Shown here one piece after another: positions 47,558 through 55,224 of a stretch of 64,000 nucleotides of DNA. The position numbers and the translations under genes are program-made. The notes below the pieces were generated by a model. It searched no databases. It was not told the DNA's origin and saw nothing but the letters and a program-made list of their open reading frames with translations. The stretch covers positions 2,604,001-2,668,000 of the forward strand of contig NC_007498.2 of NCBI RefSeq assembly GCF_000012885.1, given 5' to 3'. This DNA is from Syntrophotalea carbinolica DSM 2380. GTDB taxonomy: Bacteria > Desulfobacterota > Desulfuromonadia > Desulfuromonadales > Syntrophotaleaceae. Each line of letters starts with the position of its first letter. The stretch's first letter is position 1.

Positions 47558-47851
47558 TCAAATTACCAATTTGCTCTTTACCCCCTGAATTGCCCCTGCC
47601 AGCTTTGCATCCCCTTCTATCCGTTCCTGCAACCGACGACTGGCTTCCGTTATGGCGGATGACCCTACGCCGAACAACGCTCCTATCTCTCGATTCCCTT
47701 TGCCGCTGTATCGGTGGCGAAGATACATGCCTATCTGGCGGGCAAGTTTCTTGTTTGTTCCAAAATCTTTTTCGACCGCCTTGACTATCTTTTGCGGCGA
47801 TAGCTTCGATAGCAGTTGCCGACGTGCCGGCGCATCTTTTTCGTGCTCGCG
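47558..47851 (-). pseudogene. C-terminal fragment of a RAYT transposase
   Basis: About 97 codons: LSKLSPQKIVKAVEKDFG and YSGKGNREIGALFGVGSSAI align with the C-terminal DNA-binding domain of the intact RAYT at 39544 (NRQIGELFGGMGYTAV). The Y1 domain is absent, and the fragment abuts the terminator of the outer-membrane protein gene. Confidence 0.75.
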
Positions 47852-47858
47852 AGCATAA

Positions 47859-47890
47859 AAAATCCCCGAGCCACAAGGCCCGGGGATTTT
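47859..47890 (-). terminator. Intrinsic terminator of the outer-membrane protein gene
   Basis: Fourteen-base arms (47859-47872, 47877-47890, one mismatch), ACAA loop, T-run on the minus strand, 78 bp past the stop. Confidence 0.85.
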
Positions 47891-47967
47891 AATATTCGGT
47901 GGATAAATCCGAAAAAATGGGGCCAGAATAATCCAGCCCGAATGGTCACAACAAAGAACCAAAAAAT

Positions 47968-49398
47968 TTAGAATTGAAAACGAATACGGGCGTCGGTACG
48001 GAAGACATCGTCGCCGTCGGCACTCAAAGCCTCCCAAGCATCACCAGCAATCAGGTAACCAGCGTTAATATCGGCGGTCAGGCCTTTCATGATGGTATAA
48101 CTGGCGCCGACCACAAACTCATGACCGAGATCGTCATCGCCAAGCAAATTGTCTTCGGCCGTGTTATGCCAGAAGTATTTGGCCCAGACTTTGGTCTTGG
48201 CGTTCAGCTTATGATCAACCCCGGCATAGATCATCTTGTAACCCTGATCGAAAACATAGGGAGCCTGGCTGAAAGAGTTGTCATCGCAGAAGTTGTCAAA
48301 GATAATCACCGAACCGAAAATCGAGGTGGAGATGTCGATGACGTCGAAGTTTTCAAGTTTATCATCAGTGGGGTCGTCGTCGCCTGAAGCATACAGCCCC
48401 CCCAGGATAAAGGTATTTTTGCCAAACGTGTAATCGATTTGACCATGGAACATAAACGCACGGCGATCCTCGGATCCCATGCCATCGTAATCGACCTCAC
48501 CGGTCAGGAAGATGCCGGTAAACAGGCCGGACAGGTTGTTCCATTTGCCCTTGCCGGACAGGCCAATCCAGATTTCTTCATCCTGAATGGTGAAAGGGGC
48601 TTCCACAAAAAAAGTGGAACCGCCCGGGATAGGGAATTCGTCCGGGAGAATAAGTGTTACGCCGTAGGGTTCCTGACCTTGATCCATGTAGATGACAAAA
48701 GCGTTGAGGCTGTTACCATTGTCAAAAACGTAAGTCAAGTCGGCGGCGTAAGCGTCATCATACGTGCTTTTATCATCGGCCACCTTGTCGCTATTATCGT
48801 CGCTCCAGTCGTTGCGGAACCAACCGAGGGAGTAACCCCAGTGGCCATCTTTGCGGGTCCACTTGACGCCACCGGCGTTGTCGGACCACAGTAAATAGTT
48901 GTAGCCAACCGGCTGCAAGCCAACGGTCAGACGCGACGCGGGATCGAAAGGCAGTTCGATGTCGGTATAAGCCCAACGCAACTCAAACACGTTATCGTCA
49001 CCGCCAAAATCGGCACCGCTGCCACCGAACTTGGCGGAGCCGAATTCGAAACCGACCACGCCTTTGACCTTTTTGTCGTCATCGGAAACGACCATATGCA
49101 TGCGGTACTTGATTTCACCGAAAAAATCACTGTCGTTTTTCTGTTTCTTGGTGTTCGGTAACGAAACAGCCTTTTGGGCAGCGACTTCTTTGATAGGGGC
49201 AAAGCCAGGAATCAGTGAGACAGAGAGAGAGCCAAGGTATTTCTCGTTGTCCTTGCTGATGCGAACCGAGGTATCGGCCTGGGTGCTGTAAGAAAAACGG
49301 TTGTTGAGGTCGCCGTGCCATTCGACATTGATGGCCATGGCAGGCAAAGCCATAGCCACGGCGACCAGGGTCGCCAGGGCAATACGCATCTGTTTCAC
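47968..49398 (-). CDS. Outer-membrane beta-barrel protein (porin-like)
   Basis: The 476-residue protein has a cleaved signal peptide (MKQMRIALATLVAVAMALPAMA, 1-22) and then alternating amphipathic strands rich in aromatic and glycine residues. It ends with a terminal phenylalanine (DARIRFQF), as Bam-assembled barrels do. Many acidic DD/DDD turns suggest long outer loops. It is monocistronic with its own terminator. The substrate or ligand is unknown. Confidence 0.85.
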   Translation of the reverse strand: MKQMRIALATLVAVAMALPAMAINVEWHGDLNNRFSYSTQADTSVRISKDNEKYLGSLSVSLIPGFAPIKEVAAQKAVSLPNTKKQKNDSDFFGEIKYRMHMVVSDDDKKVKGVVGFEFGSAKFGGSGADFGGDDNVFELRWAYTDIELPFDPASRLTVGLQPVGYNYLLWSDNAGGVKWTRKDGHWGYSLGWFRNDWSDDNSDKVADDKSTYDDAYAADLTYVFDNGNSLNAFVIYMDQGQEPYGVTLILPDEFPIPGGSTFFVEAPFTIQDEEIWIGLSGKGKWNNLSGLFTGIFLTGEVDYDGMGSEDRRAFMFHGQIDYTFGKNTFILGGLYASGDDDPTDDKLENFDVIDISTSIFGSVIIFDNFCDDNSFSQAPYVFDQGYKMIYAGVDHKLNAKTKVWAKYFWHNTAEDNLLGDDDLGHEFVVGASYTIMKGLTADINAGYLIAGDAWEALSADGDDVFRTDARIRFQF

Positions 49399-49734
49399 GG
49401 TTTTAGTTTCCTTCCATCTGGGAAAATAAAATTCAATGTTTTTGCGCGATGCAGGTTATCCCTCGCCACGCAAAAAGCCACAAGTTGTTCAATCCCCGCT
49501 ACAATATTGCCATGCAGTCCCTTGCCGCAAAGGTCTCAGACAAACAAGACCGCTAAGACAGCTGACACATAAACATAATCGAGACAATTGGTTACAAATA
49601 CCATCATCATAATGAGATTACAATATTTAATTAGAGTGAATGCGAATATTGATATGGGGCGTCGTCACAGCCCGAACCGAAAACATCGTGGTCCGTACCG
49701 ACAAATGTGCGTATGGTTTTCTTTGCAGACAACC
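49399..49734. other. Intergenic region upstream of the outer-membrane protein gene
   Basis: About 335 bp, AT-rich near 49570-49660, presumably holding the promoter of the barrel protein. No gene seen. Confidence 0.4.
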
Positions 49735-49768
49735 AAAAGCGGGGCAGTGAAACCACTGCCCCGCTTTT
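49735..49768. terminator. Intrinsic terminator after the YaeQ gene
   Basis: Perfect 15-bp stem (49735-49749 with 49754-49768) with AAAC loop. It shares the GCGGGGCAG core with the terminator at 51001. Confidence 0.9.
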
Positions 49769-49823
49769 GATTTTCAATTAAGCAATAGCTCCCCTGAGGG
49801 TCGCATCCCCCTTGAGCGCTAAG

Positions 49824-50360
49824 TCATGAAGCCTGCAACAGCGACCAGGCCACCTCGCACTCCCCTGCTCCAGCGGCAACATAGGCAGAATCATCCGTAA
49901 TGGTAACGGAAATATCCATGGTCCGCTGCACCAGCTTCGCCAACGCCTGAATGCATCCCCACTGAAACTGAAAAATAGATACCTTCAACGCGTTAAAATC
50001 CTGTCGTCCTTTTTCCCACCAGACATCCGCTTTGGAATTGAAACTGTAAACTTTAACTGCCGACGCAATGCGCGTCGCTTTTTTGATGCGATCGACGGCG
50101 GGTTCTCCGATATCGATCCACAATGCGATTTTATCATCCAGAGTTCGCGTCCAGATGTCAGGCTCTTCCACGACACTAATACCTCTAGTAAAAGCCAGAT
50201 GCTCTTGGGCGTTAATACAAAACGCCAGCATACGCGCCATCATGCGCTCCAGGGTTTCGGAGGGGTGTTTGGCAAGTGTCAAATTGAGCGTGTCATAATA
50301 GTTACGATCCAGGTCTGACAAATGAATACGGAATTTATATATGGTCGGTTTTAATGCCAC
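49824..50360 (-). CDS. yaeQ: YaeQ family protein
   Basis: The 178-residue protein matches YaeQ over its length: MALKPTIYKFRIHLSDLDRNYY at the start, HPSETLERMMARMLAFC, DIWTRTLDDKIALWIDIGEP, and VTITDDSAYVA at the end. The fold resembles PD-(D/E)XK nucleases; its function is not established. The start is GTG at 50358-50360, with AAGGGG upstream. It is 92 bp after the RNase H gene on the same strand. Confidence 0.92.
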   Translation of the reverse strand: MALKPTIYKFRIHLSDLDRNYYDTLNLTLAKHPSETLERMMARMLAFCINAQEHLAFTRGISVVEEPDIWTRTLDDKIALWIDIGEPAVDRIKKATRIASAVKVYSFNSKADVWWEKGRQDFNALKVSIFQFQWGCIQALAKLVQRTMDISVTITDDSAYVAAGAGECEVAWSLLQAS

Positions 50361-50452
50361 AAAAAGCCCCTTCTAATCGTTAAAAAAACGGTGGCGCTGT
50401 TTGGCTGCGCCACGAAACAAACGCCTGGAGTCAAAGTATCGAATCAACCCCA

Positions 50453-50956
50453 TCAGCAACAGGTTTTCCACCGAACCTCTTTTCGCAAAGCGCTTCTGGA
50501 AGCTCTATCCACCAGCGTAAAAAGCCTATCGAGAGCATCTTTTTCGCGTGACAGCTGATGGCCGCACACTTTAACAAAAGAACAGTTAAATTGATCAGCT
50601 TTTCGGAAAAGCCCCTCATACAGATCGGCATTATTAAGAAGCCTTTTGTTCCGGGAGCGATAATTATTTTTCTCAATACGCTCACGTCTTCCATGTAAGC
50701 CGATAATGTTTTGGGAATCGGTATACACAGTCACATGCCGCGCCGATGAAGGCAGCTCCCCCAATGCCCATAAAAAAGTCTGCAATTCCAATCTTGTGGA
50801 GGATGTGGGATAAAACCGCAACACCTTTACGCGCGCGCTCAACGCATCCAACGAAAGGTCGCTTTCTTTCACAGCGAGGTATGCCCCGTATCCGATCCCG
50901 GATTGCGGATGCACGCTTCCATCGATGAATAGAATCCATTTGTTCAAAATAAGCAT
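50453..50956 (-). CDS. RNase H-fold protein
   Basis: The 167-residue protein shows the RNase HI active-site order: D in LFIDGSV, E in TRLELQTFLWAL, D in VYTDSQN and a late D in LVDRAS. It probably cleaves RNA in RNA-DNA hybrids, though many such divergent forms have no assigned role. GGAGAGAG lies directly before the ATG at 50954-50956. It is upstream of yaeQ. Confidence 0.8.
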   Translation of the reverse strand: MLILNKWILFIDGSVHPQSGIGYGAYLAVKESDLSLDALSARVKVLRFYPTSSTRLELQTFLWALGELPSSARHVTVYTDSQNIIGLHGRRERIEKNNYRSRNKRLLNNADLYEGLFRKADQFNCSFVKVCGHQLSREKDALDRLFTLVDRASRSALRKEVRWKTCC

Positions 50957-51000
50957 CTCTCTCCACTAAAACAACAACGAGGGAATCTGTCCACCATATT

Positions 51001-51033
51001 AAAAGCGGGGCAGTAAGACCTCTGCCCCGCTTT
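51001..51033 (-). terminator. Intrinsic terminator of the rhodanese-ferritin operon
   Basis: Twelve-base perfect stem (51002-51013 with 51022-51033), loop TAAGACCT, 26 bp past the stop. Confidence 0.85.
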
Positions 51034-51058
51034 GACCTTGCATACCAATATACTTGGG

Positions 51059-51901
51059 TCAGAGCCCCGCCAGAACCTGGTCAAGGCGATCGCTGAGCTG
51101 GCGCAAATGCTGCCGTTCCTGATCGGCCAGGCGTAAAAACACCTCTCGGCTTTTCGGATCGGACATATGGGCATACAGCAGCATATAGCGATCCAGGGCA
51201 TTGGACTCGAAACTGATGGCCAGTTCCAGAACCTCCTGAACGGGCTTGCCCTGTACAAACTTCAACGCCTGGTCCAGAGTCACGCCGCCCTCCAGCACCG
51301 TCTGTTCTCCGCGTTCCTTCAACACCGCTGCGGGCAAATCCTCATGACTGCCGCGAATCCCGGAAAAGAGATTCATCAGACTTTGTTTGTGCTGTTCCTC
51401 GACCGCCGCCATACGACCGAAAAATTCGCTTTCGCCGGCCTGGTGGCGCGTATCGGCCAGGGTTGCGTAAAACTGTCGGGTGCCGTCCTCCAGCAGCCAG
51501 GCCATGGCGATGTGGTCTTCGGGGGTATGCGCAGGGTCAAACCATACGGCCCCCAGCTCCGGCTCGTTCACCGCCACCAGCCCCTCCCAGGCATTGATGC
51601 CGCCGGACATGCTGTAGACCTCCTTGAAGCCCACGTTCTTCAGGGCCGCCGCAGCGGCGCGGCTACGCACCCCGGCCGCACAATAGGTGATGGTCGGCTT
51701 CTCCGGGTCGAGTTCCTTGAAACGTTCCTCGATCTGGCGCACGGGAATCAGAATGGCCCCCGGCAGGTGGCCGGCTTCGTATTCTCCCGGCTGACGAACA
51801 TCCACCAGATTGTAATCCTTGGCCGATTTCCTCTGCAGAAAATCGCGTACCTGCTGCACCGACCAGGTTGAAACCGGTTTGAAATAGTTCAGAATGCTCA
51901 T
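51059..51901 (-). CDS. Rhodanese / ferritin-like fusion protein
   Basis: The 280-residue protein joins an N-terminal rhodanese (about 10-108; active cysteine C74 in YCAAGVRS, DVRQPGEYEAGHLPGA) to a C-terminal ferritin-like helical domain (about 125-280). The latter has AVEEQHKQSL and LADQERQHL, the E-x-x-H diiron ligands of rubrerythrins. It may move sulfur while detoxifying peroxide. AGGAGG precedes the ATG at 51901. It starts 20 bp after the FAD oxidoreductase gene, so the two form an operon. Confidence 0.85.
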   Translation of the reverse strand: MSILNYFKPVSTWSVQQVRDFLQRKSAKDYNLVDVRQPGEYEAGHLPGAILIPVRQIEERFKELDPEKPTITYCAAGVRSRAAAAALKNVGFKEVYSMSGGINAWEGLVAVNEPELGAVWFDPAHTPEDHIAMAWLLEDGTRQFYATLADTRHQAGESEFFGRMAAVEEQHKQSLMNLFSGIRGSHEDLPAAVLKERGEQTVLEGGVTLDQALKFVQGKPVQEVLELAISFESNALDRYMLLYAHMSDPKSREVFLRLADQERQHLRQLSDRLDQVLAGL

Positions 51902-51921
51902 ACCTTTTCCTCCTGTCGCCA

Positions 51922-53064
51922 TCATGCGTCGAATAGGTTAGCCTTATCGTCCAATTCCCCCGACAACTGGAAACGGTTCATGAAGCGGCGGTCGATCCAA
52001 TCCTTGAAACGAAACGCCCAGCGCCCATCCAAAGCCAGCGAACCTTTGGCGAAAATGCCGCGCCCATCCCCCATGTTGAGAATCAGAAGATAACTCTTCT
52101 GCGGCGAAAAACGCATCAGGGGCTGGTCTTCCAACGCCGCCATCAGGTTGCGGTAGAGTATCGGATTTTCTCGTACCGCATAGACGCCGACCTTGTCCAA
52201 AGGCCGTTCCTGAAAGCTGATACAGTCGCCACCGCCAAACAATTCGGGATAGGCGACGGACTGGAGGGATTCATTCACCAGCAGACCGCCATCCGGGCCG
52301 ACAGGCAATTGCGAAGCTTGGAAGATCCCTGATGGCTGCACCCCCGATGCGCTCAAAGCCAGATCGAAGGTCACTTCGCTATGATCGTCCAGCACGGCAC
52401 GGCCGTCCCCGGCTGAAAGGACGTGCGTCCCCTCCCGCACGTCGATGCCCCGCCGGGTCAGGGAAGCCAGGGCCAGAGATCGCACTTTATCGGAAAACCG
52501 CCCCAATAACCGTTTACCAGCGATCAGGGATATATCGAGCCGTCCCCCCGCTTGATCGGCCAGACGCCATAAATTACCGGCGACTTCAACACCCGCTGCG
52601 CCTCCGCCGACCACCAGCACCTTGAGAGCCTGCCGGGGCAACCGCTCAAGCAGCTCCTGGCGAACCGCCAGCAGATTGTGGATAGGCTTGACCGGCAGCA
52701 CATCGGTACGGGTCGCACCGATCCGCTCCAGCGGCACACCGCTGCCGGTATTGAATGAGGCCACGGAATAGGAAACCTGTTGTCCGGTATCGAGCGACAG
52801 CACACGCCGGTCGGCTTCGATCCTCACGACTTCAGCCTCGATGAACTCGCCACCGCGATCCTCGACCATGCGACGCACATGAAATCTGATCTGCCGGGGA
52901 TGATAGGTGCCACCCAGCATCCCCGGCCCCATGCCCGAATAATAGTGATAAGCGCCGGGACTGATCAGCGTGACGCGGTGTCCGCGACTGACATAATCGG
53001 ATAGGCGTTGCATAATGGTCATGTGGGCATGGCCGCCTCCCACCAGAACCAGATGTTGTTTCAT
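51922..53064 (-). CDS. FAD/NAD(P)-dependent oxidoreductase (NDH-2/SQR-like, SelD-associated type)
   Basis: The 380-residue flavoprotein has an N-terminal FAD motif (LVLVGGGHAH), a second Rossmann motif (LVVGGGAAGVEVAGNL, near 150) and the GGGDC FAD-binding segment near 280. It belongs with type II NADH dehydrogenases and sulfide:quinone reductases, and most resembles the group found fused to or next to SelD. No selD is here. GGAGG lies seven bases before the ATG at 53062-53064. Pairing with a rhodanese hints at sulfur or polysulfide chemistry. Confidence 0.8.
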   Translation of the reverse strand: MKQHLVLVGGGHAHMTIMQRLSDYVSRGHRVTLISPGAYHYYSGMGPGMLGGTYHPRQIRFHVRRMVEDRGGEFIEAEVVRIEADRRVLSLDTGQQVSYSVASFNTGSGVPLERIGATRTDVLPVKPIHNLLAVRQELLERLPRQALKVLVVGGGAAGVEVAGNLWRLADQAGGRLDISLIAGKRLLGRFSDKVRSLALASLTRRGIDVREGTHVLSAGDGRAVLDDHSEVTFDLALSASGVQPSGIFQASQLPVGPDGGLLVNESLQSVAYPELFGGGDCISFQERPLDKVGVYAVRENPILYRNLMAALEDQPLMRFSPQKSYLLILNMGDGRGIFAKGSLALDGRWAFRFKDWIDRRFMNRFQLSGELDDKANLFDA

Positions 53065-53239
53065 GAGCACACCTCCTGATATTCAGCATAGAAACAATTG
53101 CCGGCATGTCAAATTCCACGCAAAGACCTCTTGGAAGACCGAGTATGCCTTTACAAAAACCTGTCCCTTATTTACCATTGATGAGTCATGCATTTATAAG
53201 CGTTCACAAAACTTTTTTCATTTTACAGGAGAACACGTA

Positions 53240-53824
53240 ATGAAGCATCTGATTTTCTTCCTGGTTTTACTGCCCATGGCCCTTAATCTGTCCGGCTGCG
53301 GTTACAACCGGATGCAGGAAAATGAAGAAGCGGTAATCGCCGCCTGGGCGGACGTGGAAGCGACCTATCAGCGCCGCGCCGACCTGATTCCCAATCTGGT
53401 ATCCACGGTCAAGGCCTATGCGGCTCACGAAAAAGAGACCTTGCAGGCTGTAACCGAAGCACGCGCACAGGTCGGCCAGGTTAAAATAAGTGCGGACAAA
53501 TTGGATGATCCCCAAGCTCTGGCCGGTTTTCAGCAAGCCCAGTCACAGATGAGCGGTGCTCTGTCGCGGCTGCTGGTGGTAGCCGAACGCTACCCGGACC
53601 TTAAAGCCAATCAAAACTTCATCGACCTGCAACATCAACTCGAAGGAACGGAGAACCGTATCAACGTTGCCCGGCAGCGCTACAACCGGGCGGTACAGAT
53701 TTTCAACAGTTCCATCCGTACCTTTCCCAACAACCTGACCAACAAGTACATGCTGCACCTGGAGCGCAAGACCCCCTTCCAGGCCGAGACCGGTGCCAGC
53801 CAGGCGCCCAGGGTGAATTTCTGA
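53240..53824 (+). CDS. lemA: LemA family lipoprotein
   Basis: The 194-residue protein has a lipoprotein signal with lipobox LSGC (cysteine 20), then the LemA fold of long helices (VIAAWADVEATYQRRADLIPNLVSTVKAYA). It is the first gene of lemA-TPM-TPM, the usual arrangement for this family, whose role is poorly known. AGGAG lies before the ATG at 53240; the upstream open frame is not coding. Confidence 0.95.
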   Translation: MKHLIFFLVLLPMALNLSGCGYNRMQENEEAVIAAWADVEATYQRRADLIPNLVSTVKAYAAHEKETLQAVTEARAQVGQVKISADKLDDPQALAGFQQAQSQMSGALSRLLVVAERYPDLKANQNFIDLQHQLEGTENRINVARQRYNRAVQIFNSSIRTFPNNLTNKYMLHLERKTPFQAETGASQAPRVNF

Positions 53825-53825
53825 T

Positions 53826-54533
53826 ATGGGCAAACGGATCTTTCTCCTTTTAGGACTGTTGCTGGCAACTGCCATGCCCCTGCAAGCTCTGGAGGTGCCG
53901 CCACCATCGGGCTATGTCAACGACCGGGCCGGGTTGCTGTCATCTACCACCAAGCGGCAACTGGACCAGAGCCTACGCGATTTCGAGCGTAGCGACTCGA
54001 CACAACTGGTGGTACTGACCATCCCTTCCTTGGAGGGAGAGGTATTGGAGGATTACAGCCTCAGAGTCGCCGAAAGTTGGGGCATCGGCCAGCGGGGCAA
54101 AGACAATGGCGCGTTGCTGCTCATCGCCCGCGATGATCGCAAAATCCGCATCGAGGTCGGGTACGGTCTGGAAGATCGTCTCACCGATTTGCTGACCGGA
54201 CGCATCATCGATCAGGAGATCACGCCGCGCTTCCGTAAAGGGGACTATGATGCCGGTATCGTCGCCGGTATGAACGCCATGGCCCAGGCGGTGCGCGGTG
54301 CTTACCAGGGCAAACCGGCCAAGAAACGGCGACCCAGCGGGTTCTGGACCTTGCTGCTGTTTTTGGGCCCATGGCTGCTGTTGGCCGGTCCGCGGCGCCG
54401 CTCGCACCGCCGCAGCGGCATCTGGTACGGCGGAGGCGGTTTCGGAGGCGGCGGTGGCTTCAGTGGTGGCGGAGGCGGTTTTTCCGGCGGAGGCGGCGGC
54501 TTTGGCGGCGGTGGCTCCTCGGGCAGCTGGTAG
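53826..54533 (+). CDS. TPM-domain protein with glycine-rich tail
   Basis: The 235-residue protein has a signal peptide (1-21), a TPM/Psb32 domain (about 28-150; YVNDRAGLLSS, QLVVLTIPS, RIEVGYGLE), a membrane helix (about 172-188) and a C-terminal tail of GGGGF repeats ending GSSGSW. The tail is probably disordered and outside the membrane-embedded part. It starts two bases after lemA ends. The function of this family is unresolved; a membrane or protein-quality role with LemA is likely. Confidence 0.9.
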   Translation: MGKRIFLLLGLLLATAMPLQALEVPPPSGYVNDRAGLLSSTTKRQLDQSLRDFERSDSTQLVVLTIPSLEGEVLEDYSLRVAESWGIGQRGKDNGALLLIARDDRKIRIEVGYGLEDRLTDLLTGRIIDQEITPRFRKGDYDAGIVAGMNAMAQAVRGAYQGKPAKKRRPSGFWTLLLFLGPWLLLAGPRRRSHRRSGIWYGGGGFGGGGGFSGGGGGFSGGGGGFGGGGSSGSW

Positions 54534-54543
54534 GAGGAATCCG

Positions 54544-55176
54544 ATGAAATATACAACCGACAATTTTTTCTCAGCGGAGCAGCAGCAACGCATCGAGCAG
54601 GCCGTGCAGGCCGCTGAAAAACACACCAGCGGTGAAATCGTGCCGATGCTCGCGCCCTGCGCCTACGACTACCCCCGCGCTGAAATCATCGGCGGCGGTT
54701 TTTTCGCCCTGGCAGCGGCCACCACCCTCAGTTGGGGTTTTTTCGGCGAGTCGCTGTGGGTTTTTCTGGCCGCATTTTTATTGCTTTACCTGCCCTGCAA
54801 ATGGCTGATCCGGTTTTGCCCGCCCCTCAAACGATCCCTCATCACCTCGCAGGAAATGACTGACGAGGTCGCGGAAAAGGCCCTGGTTTCCTTTGTCGAA
54901 CGGCAACTGCATCACACCCGCGACAATACCGGTATCCTGATCCTCATCTGCCTGTTCGAGCATCGCGTACAGATTCTCGCCGATCGCGGCATCAACGACG
55001 CCGTACCGCCCCACACCTGGGACGGCCTGATTGCGGAGATCACCGCCGGCATCCACGAAGGACGCGCCTGCGATGCCTTATGCCAGGCTATCGGCAAATG
55101 CGGTGAAATGTTGGCGGAACATTTCCCGGTGAAGGACGATGACACGGACGAATTGCCCAACCTGATTCTGGAATAA
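54544..55176 (+). CDS. Second TPM-domain membrane protein
   Basis: The 210-residue protein has an N-terminal half domain with HTSGEIVPML, two close membrane helices (about 48-95), and a C-terminal TPM-like segment (DNTGILILICLFEHRVQILADRGI). It differs from its neighbour in having no signal peptide and no glycine tail. AGGAGG precedes the ATG at 54544, ten bases after the previous stop. Third gene of the lemA operon. Confidence 0.88.
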   Translation: MKYTTDNFFSAEQQQRIEQAVQAAEKHTSGEIVPMLAPCAYDYPRAEIIGGGFFALAAATTLSWGFFGESLWVFLAAFLLLYLPCKWLIRFCPPLKRSLITSQEMTDEVAEKALVSFVERQLHHTRDNTGILILICLFEHRVQILADRGINDAVPPHTWDGLIAEITAGIHEGRACDALCQAIGKCGEMLAEHFPVKDDDTDELPNLILE

Positions 55177-55184
55177 TACCCCAC

Positions 55185-55215
55185 GCCTCCCCCGGTCAAA
55201 CGGGGGAGGCTGTTT
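55185..55215 (+). terminator. Terminator after the lemA operon
   Basis: Ten-base perfect stem (55185-55194 with 55201-55210) followed by TGTTT only, so termination may be partial. It lies between convergent genes. Confidence 0.65.
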
Positions 55216-55224
55216 CCCGCTCGC

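Larger units (their letters stand above)
45626..47851 (-). mobile_element. Third RAYT element relic, split by a group II intron
   Basis: The right part (47558-47851) encodes the C-terminal domain of a RAYT. At the far side of the intron, GAGACCCCATTAAGGG (45626-45641) matches the 3' end of copies 1 and 2 (GAGCCCCATTAAGGG). The intron therefore appears to sit in the terminal hairpin of this element. Confidence 0.55.
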
